The notes below the pieces were generated by a model. It had not been told where the DNA came from and did no database searches. It saw only the letters and a list, made by a program, of their open reading frames with translations. From assembly GCF_001422245.1 (NCBI RefSeq), contig NZ_LMMM01000001.1:249422-313421 (forward strand): DNA of 64,000 bases. Direction: 5' to 3'. Shown one piece after another: positions 7,361 through 18,185 of the stretch; within the stretch, counting starts at the first letter, position 1; the number at the start of each line of letters is the position of its first letter. The DNA is from Rhizobium sp. Leaf262 (GTDB lineage: Bacteria > Pseudomonadota > Alphaproteobacteria > Rhizobiales > Rhizobiaceae). The translations under genes and the position numbers were made by a program.

Positions 7361-9514
7361 ATGGCAGAACGGTCATTCGCGCGTGAAGTCGAGGATCTCA
7401 AGCTCGGGGAGGGTGAAATCTTCCGGGGCGAAGGCATTCTAGCCATCACCAAAGCATTGCTTCAATCCGGCGTGTCCTATGTCGGCGGCTATCAGGGTTC
7501 GCCGATCTCGCACCTGATGGACGTGTTGGCGGATGCCAAGGACGTCATGGAAGACCTTGGCATTCATTTCGAAACCTCGGCTTCCGAAGCCGCCGCTGCT
7601 GCCATGCTGTCTGCCTCCGTCATGTATCCCGTGCGCGGTGCGGTCACCTGGAAATCCACGGCTGGAACGAATGTCGCGTCCGACGCCCTATCGAACCTGT
7701 CCTCTGGCGGCGTCACCGGTGGAGCCCTCATCATTCTCGGTGAAGACTTCGGCGAAGGCTCCTCCATCATGCAGGAGCGCAGCCACGCCTTTGCGATGAA
7801 ATCCCAGATGTGGCTGCTCGATCCGCGCCCCAACCTGCCGTCCATCGTGCAATCCGTTGAAGATGGTTTCCAACTATCGGAAGCTTCTAACACGCCTGTC
7901 ATGTTGCAGGTCCGCATTCGTGCCTGTCACGTCCACGGCCAGTTCGTCGCCAAGGACAACAAGCGCCCGGAATATACGTTGAGGCAGGCGCTGGAAAATC
8001 CTGTCAGGGACGTCAACCGCATCGTCCTGCCACCCGCCAATTTCGCGCATGAGAAAGACAAGCTGGAGCGCCGCTGGCCAGCCGCCGTCAACTTCATCAA
8101 GGAGCGTAAACTCAACGAGTTCTTCGGCCCTGAACAGGGTGACATCGGCATCATCCTTTTGGGCGGCATGTATAATGGCGTCATGCGCGGTTTGCAGCAG
8201 CTCGGTCTCGCCGATGTCTACGGCAATTCAGCCGTTCCGCTCTACGTGATGAACGTTGCCTACCCGACCATCGATGACGAAGTCGTCGATTTCTGCGTCG
8301 GCAAGAAGGCCGTCATCATCATCGAAGAAGGCGCGCCTGAATATATCGAGCAGACGTTGAATACGCTGCTTCGCCGCCGCGATATCCAGACGAAGCTGCA
8401 CGGCAAGGACATGCTGTCGCTGGGTGGAGAATATACCGCGCCGGTGATGATGAAGGGTCTGAAAGCCTTCATCGAAACCTATGACCGTCAGCTTCTCGGT
8501 AACCAGCCACCGGTGCCGGATCCATCGGATGTTCTGAACGACCCCAAGGTCAAGGCACTGGCCGAAGTCGTGCCCGCCCGTCCCGCGGGTTTCTGCACGG
8601 GCTGTCCTGAAAGGCCGATCTTTGCAGCTATGAAACTGGTCGAAAAGGAACTCGGAGAACATCACGTTTCGGCGGATATCGGCTGTCACCTCTTCTCCAT
8701 CCTGCCGCCCTTCAATATTGGCGGCACGACAATGGGCTATGGTCTCGGCCCAGCCTCTGCGTCTGCCTTCAACGTCGAGTCCGACAAGCGTTCGATTGCC
8801 GTCATGGGCGATGGTGGTTTCTGGCACAATGGTCTTGCAACGTCTGTCGGCAATGCCGTCTTCAACAAGCAGGATGGCGTCATTCTCGTTGTCGACAATT
8901 TCTATTCCGCCGCAACGGGCGGGCAGGACATTCTTTCGTCGCGCGCCACCAACCCGAACCGCAAGACCAACAATTCCATCGTCAATGCCGTCAAAGGTAT
9001 CGGTGCCACATGGGTGCGCCAGATCGACCGCACCTATGATGTCGCCAAAATGCGCGATACGTTGAAGGAAGCACTGACATCCAAGGAAAAAGGCCCGAAA
9101 ATCATCGTCGCCTCCTCGGAATGCATGCTGAACAAGCAGCGTCGCATCAAGCCGCAATTTGCCAAGGCGGTGAAGGACGGCAAACGCATGGTGAAGGAAC
9201 GCTTCGGCGTGGATGAGGATGTCTGCACGGGCGATCACGCCTGCATTCGCCTGTCCGGCTGTCCGTCGCTTTCGGTCAAGCACACGGATGATCCGTTGAA
9301 GGACGATCCGGTCGCAGCCATCGACAATTCCTGCGTCGGCTGCGGCAATTGCGGTGAGGTCTCGGAGGCAGCCGTCCTCTGTCCGTCCTTCTACCGCGCC
9401 GATATCATCCACAACCCCACCAGTTGGGACAGGTTCATGGCCAAAATCCGCGCTTCCGTCATCGGTTGGCTTCAGGCGCGCCGTGCATCCAGCCGCATCG
9501 TGTTTGCAGATTGA
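7361..9514 (+). CDS. iorA: Indolepyruvate:ferredoxin oxidoreductase, alpha subunit
   Basis: Thiamine-diphosphate and Fe-S enzyme subunit of about 717 residues. It oxidatively decarboxylates arylpyruvates (indole-, phenyl-, hydroxyphenylpyruvate) to arylacetyl-CoA, passing electrons to ferredoxin. Evidence includes the N-terminal pyrimidine-binding region (YVGGYQGSPISHLMD), GFCTGCPERPIF near residue 410, the TPP-binding GDGGFWHNG motif with VVDNFYSAATGG, and two C-terminal cysteine clusters near residues 620 and 657 (CVGCGNCGE and a late CP). The first cluster has wide spacing (C-x5-C-x5-C), unlike classic ferredoxin repeats. ATG 7361 has an AGGGGAAG site. It pairs with the gene at 9525. Confidence 0.93.
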   Translation: MAERSFAREVEDLKLGEGEIFRGEGILAITKALLQSGVSYVGGYQGSPISHLMDVLADAKDVMEDLGIHFETSASEAAAAAMLSASVMYPVRGAVTWKSTAGTNVASDALSNLSSGGVTGGALIILGEDFGEGSSIMQERSHAFAMKSQMWLLDPRPNLPSIVQSVEDGFQLSEASNTPVMLQVRIRACHVHGQFVAKDNKRPEYTLRQALENPVRDVNRIVLPPANFAHEKDKLERRWPAAVNFIKERKLNEFFGPEQGDIGIILLGGMYNGVMRGLQQLGLADVYGNSAVPLYVMNVAYPTIDDEVVDFCVGKKAVIIIEEGAPEYIEQTLNTLLRRRDIQTKLHGKDMLSLGGEYTAPVMMKGLKAFIETYDRQLLGNQPPVPDPSDVLNDPKVKALAEVVPARPAGFCTGCPERPIFAAMKLVEKELGEHHVSADIGCHLFSILPPFNIGGTTMGYGLGPASASAFNVESDKRSIAVMGDGGFWHNGLATSVGNAVFNKQDGVILVVDNFYSAATGGQDILSSRATNPNRKTNNSIVNAVKGIGATWVRQIDRTYDVAKMRDTLKEALTSKEKGPKIIVASSECMLNKQRRIKPQFAKAVKDGKRMVKERFGVDEDVCTGDHACIRLSGCPSLSVKHTDDPLKDDPVAAIDNSCVGCGNCGEVSEAAVLCPSFYRADIIHNPTSWDRFMAKIRASVIGWLQARRASSRIVFAD

Positions 9515-9524
9515 GGTTAGCACC

Positions 9525-11072
9525 ATGAATGAGACGGTAAACCTCAAGACAACGCTCGCCTCCGACAAGCCCCTGACGCTCGCCATCATGGCCATGGGTG
9601 GGCAGGGTGGTGGCGTGCTGGCGGACTGGATCGTTGGTCTTGCCGAAGAACAGGGCTGGATGGCGCAATCCACATCCGTCCAGGGCGTTGCCCAGCGCAC
9701 GGGCGCGACCATCTATTATATCGAGATGCTGCCCGCGCGCGACGGCGTCTCCCCCATCTTCTCGCTGATGCCGACACCGGGTGACGTCGATGTCGTTCTG
9801 GCCTCCGAACTGATGGAAGCCGGACGCTCGGTGCTGCGTGGTCTGGTGACACCCGAGAGAACGACGCTGATCGCCTCGACCCACCGTTCCTTTGCCGTTG
9901 GCGAAAAGGAAAAGCCGGGCGACGGCATCGGTGACCCGACAGTCGTGGTGGGAGCGACGGATTTTGCCGCGAAGCGCACCATTGCTTTCGACATGGATAC
10001 GCTTGCGCTGAAAAACGGCAGCGTCATCTCGTCTTCCATGTTCGGCGCGCTGGCCGCAGCGGACGTTTTGCCGTTTCCCAAGGAAGCCTTCGAAGCAACC
10101 ATCCGTGGCGGCGGCAAGGGTGTGGAAGCAAGCCTTCGCGCCTTCAACGCATCCTATGATCGCGCCAAGGCCAAACCGCGTGATGAGGTGAGCGCCTCAC
10201 CGCACAAGCGGTTCGACACCATGCCGGAAACGGCTGGCCATCCGCAGCTCGACCGCCTCGTTCACCGAATGCGCGCCGAATTTCCCGAGGCCGCATGGCC
10301 CCTGCTTTTCGCAGGTGTGAAGAAACTTACTGAATTCCAGGACCCGGCCTATGCCGGTGAATATCTCGACCGCGTCGCCAAGCTTCACGCGCTCGACAAG
10401 GCAAATGACGGCGAGGGGAAAGACTACGCGTTTACGGTACAAGCCGCCAAATATGTCGCCATCTCCATGGCCTATGATGATATCATCCGCGTCGCGGACC
10501 TCAAAACACGTGGCACCCGCTTTGATCGCGTGCGCAAGGAGGTGGGCGTTAAGCCAGACCAGCTTCTCTACATGACGGAATACATGCATCCACGCATGGA
10601 AGAAGTCTGCGGCACCCTGCCGAAGGGGCTGGGCCTGTGGATCGAAAGCAATCCCAAGCTCTTCGCGTTCTTTGATCGCCTCATCAACAAGGGACGACGG
10701 GTACAGACAGGCACGCTATTCTGGTTCATGTCGCTTTACGTCATCTCCGCCCTGCGCCGCATGCGTCGCAGCACTTTGCGCCATTTCCGCGAAATCGAAC
10801 ATCGCGAAGCCTGGCTCGGCACGGCGGCCTCGCTGGTATCTCGCAATTACGATCTTGCAGTCGAAGTGCTCAACAACAGACGGCTGGTCAAGGGCTACTC
10901 CGATACCCACACCCGCGGCCTGTCGAAATTCGACCGGGTCATGTCGGCCCTGCCATCGCTGGAACATCGAGATGACGGTGCCGCATGGATGCGCAGACTG
11001 CGACAGGCAGCACTTCTGGATGAACAGGGGATCGCGTTGGATGGAGCGCTGAAGACGGTCTCAACGCTTTAG
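9525..11072 (+). CDS. iorB: Indolepyruvate oxidoreductase, beta subunit family protein with C-terminal extension
   Basis: A 515-residue partner of IorA. The first about 190 residues form the gamma/beta-type domain of 2-oxoacid:ferredoxin oxidoreductases (AIMAMGGQGGGVLADWI, STSVQGVAQRTGAT, YYIEM). The remainder is a long extension of the DUF6537 type seen in aerobic proteobacterial IorB (LHALDKANDGEGKDYAFTVQ and RFDRVRKE-like segments), making the protein much longer than archaeal IorB. The start at ATG 9525 lies 10 bases after the iorA stop, behind GAGG. Together with IorA it forms the enzyme; no ferredoxin gene is adjacent. Confidence 0.9.
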   Translation: MNETVNLKTTLASDKPLTLAIMAMGGQGGGVLADWIVGLAEEQGWMAQSTSVQGVAQRTGATIYYIEMLPARDGVSPIFSLMPTPGDVDVVLASELMEAGRSVLRGLVTPERTTLIASTHRSFAVGEKEKPGDGIGDPTVVVGATDFAAKRTIAFDMDTLALKNGSVISSSMFGALAAADVLPFPKEAFEATIRGGGKGVEASLRAFNASYDRAKAKPRDEVSASPHKRFDTMPETAGHPQLDRLVHRMRAEFPEAAWPLLFAGVKKLTEFQDPAYAGEYLDRVAKLHALDKANDGEGKDYAFTVQAAKYVAISMAYDDIIRVADLKTRGTRFDRVRKEVGVKPDQLLYMTEYMHPRMEEVCGTLPKGLGLWIESNPKLFAFFDRLINKGRRVQTGTLFWFMSLYVISALRRMRRSTLRHFREIEHREAWLGTAASLVSRNYDLAVEVLNNRRLVKGYSDTHTRGLSKFDRVMSALPSLEHRDDGAAWMRRLRQAALLDEQGIALDGALKTVSTL

Positions 11073-11077
11073 ATATT

Positions 11078-11105
11078 GATCGGCGCTGAAGGAAGAGCGC
11101 TGATC
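11078..11105. other. Hairpin between iorB and the MFS gene
   Basis: Ten-base arms (GATCGGCGCT and AGCGCTGATC, nine pairs matching) flank an 8-base loop just after the iorB stop. There is no T-run. It could attenuate transcription or protect the iorAB message before the MFS gene. Confidence 0.4.
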
Positions 11106-11195
11106 TGTAACCGCACTGTTGAGGAAGCAGCGCGGTCACAGCGGGACATGATGAATAAAATCGCGAAGGAAAAATCCTCGCAGGGGAACGTTCTA

Positions 11196-12515
11196 ATGGA
11201 CAAAGTCACAACGACCATACCAACGGACTATGCATCGAAAGCCGAAATATCGCGCTCCAAAAGCCTGCTCGTCGTGGCGCTTTGCTGGTTTGCGATCTTT
11301 GCGGAAGGATATGATGTCGGCGTGCTTGGCGCCATACTGCCCGCTCTCTCCACCGATCCCGTCTGGCAGCTGACGCCGCTCCAGCTTGGGGCGATGGGAA
11401 GCTACACCGTCATCGGCATGCTGATCGGCGGTATTCTGGCGGGCACTGTCAGCGAAGTTTATGGTCGCAAGCCTGTCTTCATCGGTTGCCTCACTCTGTT
11501 TGCACTCTGCATGGTCGCAACGGCCTACGCGCCGACACCGACGTTTTTTGCCGTTAGCCGTTTCGTGGCGGGTTTGGGTCTGGGCGGTATCATTCCTGTC
11601 GCGGCGGCCCTGACGGTGGAATATTCGCCGAAAAACAGCAAAAGCTTCAATTACGGCCTGATGTATTCGGGCTATTCCATGGGCATTCTGGCTGCGGCGC
11701 TGTGCTCACGGGCATTTCTGGCAGAACATGGCTGGCGTACGATCGTCCTGCTCGGCGCTCTGCCCGTTCTCGTCGTGCCGTTCTTCATGATTTTCCTGCC
11801 AGAATCCGTCGAGTCTCTTATGCTGCGTGGAAAGCGCGCTGCTGCTGAAAAAACGGCAAAACGAATGGGCGTTCCCGTCGTCGTCAACACTAAGCAGACG
11901 TCGACCGACCGAAGCTGGACAGCCGTCCTACGACAGATTTTTTCGCCCGAGAAAGCTTTTGAGACCATCTGTTTCTGGGCGGCACTTTTTATGGGATTGC
12001 TGCTGGTCTACGGACTTGCGCAGTGGCTGCCGCAGATCATGCGCAAGAACGGTTATGACCTTGGCGACAGTCTGCTGTTTCTTGCGGTCTTCAGTCTCAG
12101 CTCCGCAATCGGCGGTATCGTCCTTGGCACGTGGGCCGATCGCTTCGGAACCCGCTTGGTGGTTGCCCTCTCATACATCCTTGGCGCAGCCGGAATTGCC
12201 GCCCTGGCCTTCAAGGGCTCCCTGATCGTCAACTATGTCTTCGTGGCGATTGCCGGTTTCGGCACCGTCTCGGCCTCGCTCATTCTGACAGGCTTTCTCG
12301 CGCAGCGCCTGGACGCAACGATACGCTCCGCCGGTACGGGTTTTGCGCTGAGTTTCTCCCGCATCGGTGCTCTGACGGGCCCGCTGCTGGGTGGTTTCAT
12401 TGCCAGCACGAATGCAGCGCCCGAGTGGAATTTCTACATTTTCGCAGGCGTAGCCGCGCTGGCAGCGATTGCCACACTGCTCATTCCGGCCGCCAAAACG
12501 AATTCGGGACGATGA
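11196..12515 (+). CDS. MFS transporter, aromatic acid:H+ symporter (AAHS) type
   Basis: Inner-membrane 12-helix secondary transporter of about 439 residues. The first helix carries the AAHS signature: an aspartate in EGYDVGVLGAILPAL, as in PcaK, BenK and MhpT. The loop 2-3 motif reads GTVSEVYGRKPVF, and the second-half equivalent is GTWADRFGTRL. The start at ATG 11196 has an AGGGGAAC site 8 bases upstream. Following iorAB, it probably imports an aromatic or heteroaromatic acid for that pathway. The exact substrate is not readable from sequence. Confidence 0.88.
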   Translation: MDKVTTTIPTDYASKAEISRSKSLLVVALCWFAIFAEGYDVGVLGAILPALSTDPVWQLTPLQLGAMGSYTVIGMLIGGILAGTVSEVYGRKPVFIGCLTLFALCMVATAYAPTPTFFAVSRFVAGLGLGGIIPVAAALTVEYSPKNSKSFNYGLMYSGYSMGILAAALCSRAFLAEHGWRTIVLLGALPVLVVPFFMIFLPESVESLMLRGKRAAAEKTAKRMGVPVVVNTKQTSTDRSWTAVLRQIFSPEKAFETICFWAALFMGLLLVYGLAQWLPQIMRKNGYDLGDSLLFLAVFSLSSAIGGIVLGTWADRFGTRLVVALSYILGAAGIAALAFKGSLIVNYVFVAIAGFGTVSASLILTGFLAQRLDATIRSAGTGFALSFSRIGALTGPLLGGFIASTNAAPEWNFYIFAGVAALAAIATLLIPAAKTNSGR

Positions 12516-12552
12516 AGAATTGCTCAAACGTCAAAGGAACAGGAGAGCGGGC

Positions 12553-12627
12553 ATGTTTATGACGAATCTTTGCCAGCCGCGACACGTTTTCTCGCATGAT
12601 GCGACCAGTCAGGAGTTGGGCGGATGA
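12553..12627 (+). CDS. Short coupled open frame upstream of the peptide-type permease gene (candidate leader peptide)
   Basis: A 24-codon frame beginning MFMTNLCQPR and ending in ELGG. It has its own AGGAG site at 12541-12545, seven bases before the ATG. Its TGA overlaps the next gene's ATG by four bases (ATGA at 12624-12627), the same coupling used throughout this operon. It could be a leader ORF that couples translation of the ABC permease, or simply a chance frame. It resembles no family I know. Confidence 0.35.
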   Translation: MFMTNLCQPRHVFSHDATSQELGG

Positions 12628-13574
12628 TCCGTTTTCTACTTCTTAGACTATCTGTCGCGATACCGACGATGTTCATCATTTCGGTCCTCGTTTTCAGCCT
12701 GCAAATGCTGCTTCCTGGTGATGCGGCTCTGGTGATTGCCGGCGGTGAAGCCTCGCCCGAAGTCGTCGCGCAAATCCGTGAGGAGCAAGGGTTGAATGAT
12801 CCGCTGCCGGTGCAATATCTGCGCTGGAGTGCGGCGGCCCTGCAGGGTGATTTCGGGATATCCTATCGCACCCGCGACGAGATCGGCCCGATGCTGCTGG
12901 ACAAGATCCCGGTTACCCTGACGCTTGCGACGGCGGCCCTTCTGATTTCCTTGCTGATCGGTATTCCAGCCGGGATCATGGCTGCTATCTGGCGCGGCAA
13001 GGGTTGGGACCATGCGGTAACGGTGGTTTCGCTGACGGGCATATCGATCCCGAATTTCTGGCTCGGCATCATGCTGATCCTTATCTTCGCGGTGAAGCTC
13101 GGCTGGTTGCCAGCCGGTGGTTATGTCAGCCCGTTCGAAGACCCCATCCGGGGCCTCAAATCCATCATCCTACCGGCCACCGTGCTGGGTGCCGCCCTTG
13201 CTGCGGCCATGATGCGCCATACGCGTGGTGCCATGCTGACCGTGATGCAGCATGATTACATCCGCACCGCCCGGGCTAAGGGGCTGACCGAACGCAAGGT
13301 CATCACCAAACACGGCTTCCGAAATGCGCTGGTGCCGATCATCACGCTGGCAACCCTGCAATTCGGCGCACTGATGGCCGGTGCTGTCCTGACCGAGCAG
13401 GTCTTCTCGATCCCCGGTCTCGGCAAGATGGTCGTCGATGCGGTGTTCAACCGAGAATATGCGGCGGTTCAGGCCGTCACGCTTCTGTCGGGCTTCACCT
13501 TCGTGATGCTGAACCTGCTCGCCGACATTCTTTACTTCTGGGCCAACCCCAAGCTGAGGAGCCGGTCGCTATGA
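12624..13574 (+). CDS. Peptide-type ABC transporter permease (DppB family)
   Basis: Inner-membrane permease of 316 residues. It shows the DppB/OppB layout: an N-terminal helix (LLLRLSVAIPTMFIISVLVFSL), a periplasmic region with GEASPEVVAQIREEQGLNDPL, and a core with the EAA-type loop (YIRTARAKGLTERKVITKHGFRNAL) near the C-terminus. It has its own AGGAG eight bases before ATG 12624 and overlaps dppC by four bases. The importer (permeases plus fused ATPase) lacks an adjacent binding protein. Members of this family carry peptides, nickel, opines or sugars, so the name does not fix the substrate. Confidence 0.92.
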   Translation: MIRFLLLRLSVAIPTMFIISVLVFSLQMLLPGDAALVIAGGEASPEVVAQIREEQGLNDPLPVQYLRWSAAALQGDFGISYRTRDEIGPMLLDKIPVTLTLATAALLISLLIGIPAGIMAAIWRGKGWDHAVTVVSLTGISIPNFWLGIMLILIFAVKLGWLPAGGYVSPFEDPIRGLKSIILPATVLGAALAAAMMRHTRGAMLTVMQHDYIRTARAKGLTERKVITKHGFRNALVPIITLATLQFGALMAGAVLTEQVFSIPGLGKMVVDAVFNREYAAVQAVTLLSGFTFVMLNLLADILYFWANPKLRSRSL

Positions 13575-14436
13575 CGAATATTGCCACCGCAACACCGCCC
13601 CGCCGCCGTCTGATCCAATCCCGTGTGCTGCGCCGTTTCATGGCGCACAGGCTGGCCCTGATCGGTGCGATCATCGTACTCCTCTTTGCCATCATGGCGA
13701 TTGCGGCTCCGCTGATTGCGCCCTATGAGCCGAATGCATCCAGCTGGTCTGCCATCCGCAAGGCGCCGACATGGCTGCATTGGTTCGGAACGGATGAGTT
13801 GGGCCGCGACGTGATGTCCCGCGTCATCTGGGGGGCGCGCGCCTCGCTGCTGGCCGGTGTTGTCTCCGTTGCAATCGCCTTTGTGATCGGCGTTCCTATC
13901 GGGATGCTGGCTGGGTACTTTGGTGGCCCGCTCGACACCGTTATCATGCGGATCATCGATGCGTTTCTCGCGATTCCCTTCCTCATCCTTGCAATCGCCA
14001 TGGCCGCCTTTCTCGGGCCAAGCCTGACCAACGCGATGATCGCCATCGGCGTTTCCACCGCACCCGTCTTTGCCCGTATCGCGCGCGGGCAGACCATGGC
14101 CGTCAAGGTGGAGGAATATATCGAGGCGGCGCATGCCATAGGCACCGGCCATGTCGCCATTCTCATCCGGCATGTCTTCATCAACATCACGCCGCAACTC
14201 GTCGTTCAGTCTACGCTGGCAATCGCGACAGCCATCATCGCCGAAGCGGCACTGGCCTTTCTGGGGCTTGGCCAGCAGCCACCGGATGCCAGCTGGGGTT
14301 CGATGCTGAACTCGGCAAGTTCTTCGCTTTCGATTGCGCCCTGGATCGCCATTTGGCCGGGCCTTGCGATCTTCCTCACCGTTCTCGGCTTCAACCTGCT
14401 TGGTGATGGCTTGCAGGACGCGTTGGACGTGAAGGG

Positions 14437-14440
<4 letters not shown>
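13571..14440 (+). CDS. Peptide-type ABC transporter permease (DppC family)
   Basis: Second membrane subunit, 289 residues. Recognisable parts are an N-terminal cytoplasmic stretch and helix (RFMAHRLALIGAIIVLLF), the WFGTDELGRDVMSRVIWGAR block typical of DppC, and the EAA loop (YIEAAHAIGTGHVAILIRHVF). It overlaps the DppB gene (4 bases) and the ATPase gene (ATGA at 14437), so all three are made together and should form one importer. Confidence 0.93.
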
Positions 14441-16341
<1,901 letters not shown>

Positions 16342-16364
16342 GCGGCATTGGCCGTGAGAAAGCG

Positions 16365-16389
16365 GCAGGCTGCAAGACGTGCAGCCTGC
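16365..16389. terminator. Perfect hairpin between convergent transporter operon and hydrolase gene
   Basis: GCAGGCTGCA and TGCAGCCTGC pair perfectly over 10 bp with a 5-base loop. It lies in the 59-base gap between convergent genes, so it can stop transcription from both sides. It lacks a T-run, so it may act only as an RNA 3' end barrier. Confidence 0.5.
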
Positions 16390-16400
16390 GCTCGTGGCTG

Positions 16401-17231
16401 TCAAATGTCGGTCAGCGCCCGGGTCAGCGCATGATCGGGATCCAGCAATCCGTCGAGAACATCGAAGTGATGCCGGTTCGGCTCCGCATAGCACGCGGTT
16501 GCCACGCCGAGACCGGTCCATATATTGGCCAGCAATGCGTTCTGACGCAGAAACTCGTGCCTCTCCGCACCGCCCACCCAGGCACAAAGACGTGCATGGC
16601 CGGCCGGGCGCAAAAGGGCCGGACTTTCCGCAAGCGCTTCCGCTTCATCTATGCGCAGGGTCTCGTTCAGCTCGCTGCGCATCAACGGGCGAAGATCATG
16701 CAAGCCGGAAATGGGGGCGACAATCTTCACGCGGTCAAGTACCGCACCTGGAAGCGGGGTGCCTGCGCTAACCATACGCGCAGACAAATGCCCGCCTGCC
16801 GAATGGCCGGTGATGGTGATCGGCCCCGTAATCTGTTCAGCCGCGCGCGTCACGGCAGCCCCGATCTGGCGGGTGATATCCGCAATGCGGACCTCCGGGC
16901 AGAGATCATAGGAAGGGATAGCCATGGCAAATCCCCGTGCGACGCAGCCTTGCGCGAAATGCGACCAGTAGGTCCGGTCAAGGCTTTTCCAGTAACCGCC
17001 GTGGATGAAGATGACGAGGCCACGCGGTGCGCTTTCTGGAAGAAACAGATCGAGAGCATTGCGTTCGCCGGTGCCGTATTTCAACCCGATTTCGGCACGG
17101 TCCGCAGCCAACATGGATGCGCGGTATTCGGCAGCTGGTTTGACCCAATCGCTTGGCCAACGCTCGGCACGAGCGATGTGCGCGCCGTTGGAATAGGCAT
17201 CCGTGTAGTCTGCAATGCGGTGATAATTCAT
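16401..17231 (-). CDS. Alpha/beta hydrolase, arylformamidase (kynurenine formamidase)-like
   Basis: A 276-residue cytosolic hydrolase. The oxyanion motif HGGYW lies at residues 77-81 and the nucleophile elbow GHSAG at 142-146 (Ser144). The late NRHHFDVLDGL segment supplies the catalytic His. HGGxW is characteristic of arylformamidases, which hydrolyse N-formylkynurenine and other aryl formamides. The gene faces the peptide-type operon and is divergent from an EamA transporter. With iorAB nearby, a role in aryl or indole catabolism is plausible but not shown. Confidence 0.82.
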   Translation of the reverse strand: MNYHRIADYTDAYSNGAHIARAERWPSDWVKPAAEYRASMLAADRAEIGLKYGTGERNALDLFLPESAPRGLVIFIHGGYWKSLDRTYWSHFAQGCVARGFAMAIPSYDLCPEVRIADITRQIGAAVTRAAEQITGPITITGHSAGGHLSARMVSAGTPLPGAVLDRVKIVAPISGLHDLRPLMRSELNETLRIDEAEALAESPALLRPAGHARLCAWVGGAERHEFLRQNALLANIWTGLGVATACYAEPNRHHFDVLDGLLDPDHALTRALTDI

Positions 17232-17322
17232 CCTGCGGGCTCCCCTCTATGATTCAATCGAACATCAAGACATCCGATCTTTGCGTAAAGGTCAAAAAGG
17301 ACGAAAACTGGAGGAAAGACAC

Positions 17323-18183
17323 GTGAGATGGTCACGAATGAGTGGGAATGCCCGTGGCGCCATCCTCATGCTGTTCAACGCGCTGATCTATTCCATCATG
17401 GTTTTGATCATCAAATCCGCATCCTCGGATGTGCCGCTCTTCGTCATCATGTTCTTCACGGTGGCGATGCAACTTCTCTTTGTCGGAGGGCGCAGCTTCC
17501 GGCGGGTTGGACCGTTGCTCGTGGCGGGAGAGCGGCGCGCTGCGCATATACTACGGGCCACCGCCCTGATATCGAGCATGCTGGCGGGATTTTATTCCGT
17601 TACGGCTTTACCGCTTGCCATCTCGACATCCCTCAGTTTTTCCAAGGCCATGTTCGTTACGCTGTTCGAGGCTCTGATCCTTGCCGAAACGGTCGGGCCG
17701 TGGCGTTGGGTTTCCGTCCTCATCGGCTTTACCGGCGTGATTATCCTCTCGGCTCCAGGTGGAATGGAGGCAATTGCCGTTGCCGGTGTGGCTGCAGGCA
17801 TCATCTCAGCGGCGGCGGCAGCACTCGGCGCAATCCTGACACGCCGTCTGGCCAGTGATCCATCTGAGGTGCTGCTGCTGAATCAGTCTCTGATAGGAAC
17901 TCTGGTGCTGGCCCCTCTGGCCTTCTGGACGTGGCAAGCGATCGATCTGCCGACGTTTGGACTACTGGTCCTGACAGGGCTGCTGAGTGTCGTTGGAAAC
18001 ACCAGCATGATCGCGGCTCTTCGTATGGGCGAGGCCTCGGCGCTTGCGCCGGTAGATTTCTCTCGCGCAATTTTTGCTGGCATCATCGGCTATCTGGCGT
18101 TTGAAGAAACACCCGGTCCGGCCGCCTTGGTTGGCATGAGTATCATCGTCGTCGGCGCGTTGATGTCTCTGCGGCAGCGTTGA
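17323..18183 (+). CDS. EamA/DMT-family membrane transporter
   Basis: Ten-helix drug/metabolite transporter of about 286 residues with two EamA repeats (MLFNALIYSIMVLIIKSA at the start; GIISAAAAALGAILTRRLA in the middle). Family members mostly export metabolites or amino-acid derivatives. I use GTG 17323 because GGAGG lies eight bases upstream; ATG 17338 is an alternative. It sits between two alpha/beta hydrolases, so it may export or import their substrate or product. Its stop is 2 bases from the convergent hydrolase end. Confidence 0.88.
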   Translation: MRWSRMSGNARGAILMLFNALIYSIMVLIIKSASSDVPLFVIMFFTVAMQLLFVGGRSFRRVGPLLVAGERRAAHILRATALISSMLAGFYSVTALPLAISTSLSFSKAMFVTLFEALILAETVGPWRWVSVLIGFTGVIILSAPGGMEAIAVAGVAAGIISAAAAALGAILTRRLASDPSEVLLLNQSLIGTLVLAPLAFWTWQAIDLPTFGLLVLTGLLSVVGNTSMIAALRMGEASALAPVDFSRAIFAGIIGYLAFEETPGPAALVGMSIIVVGALMSLRQR

Positions 18184-18185
18184 CC

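Noticed and set aside
8228-9712. 494-codon open frame antisense to iorA and iorB
   Set aside because: It crosses the boundary of two strongly supported genes and shows no recognisable domain or ribosome site.
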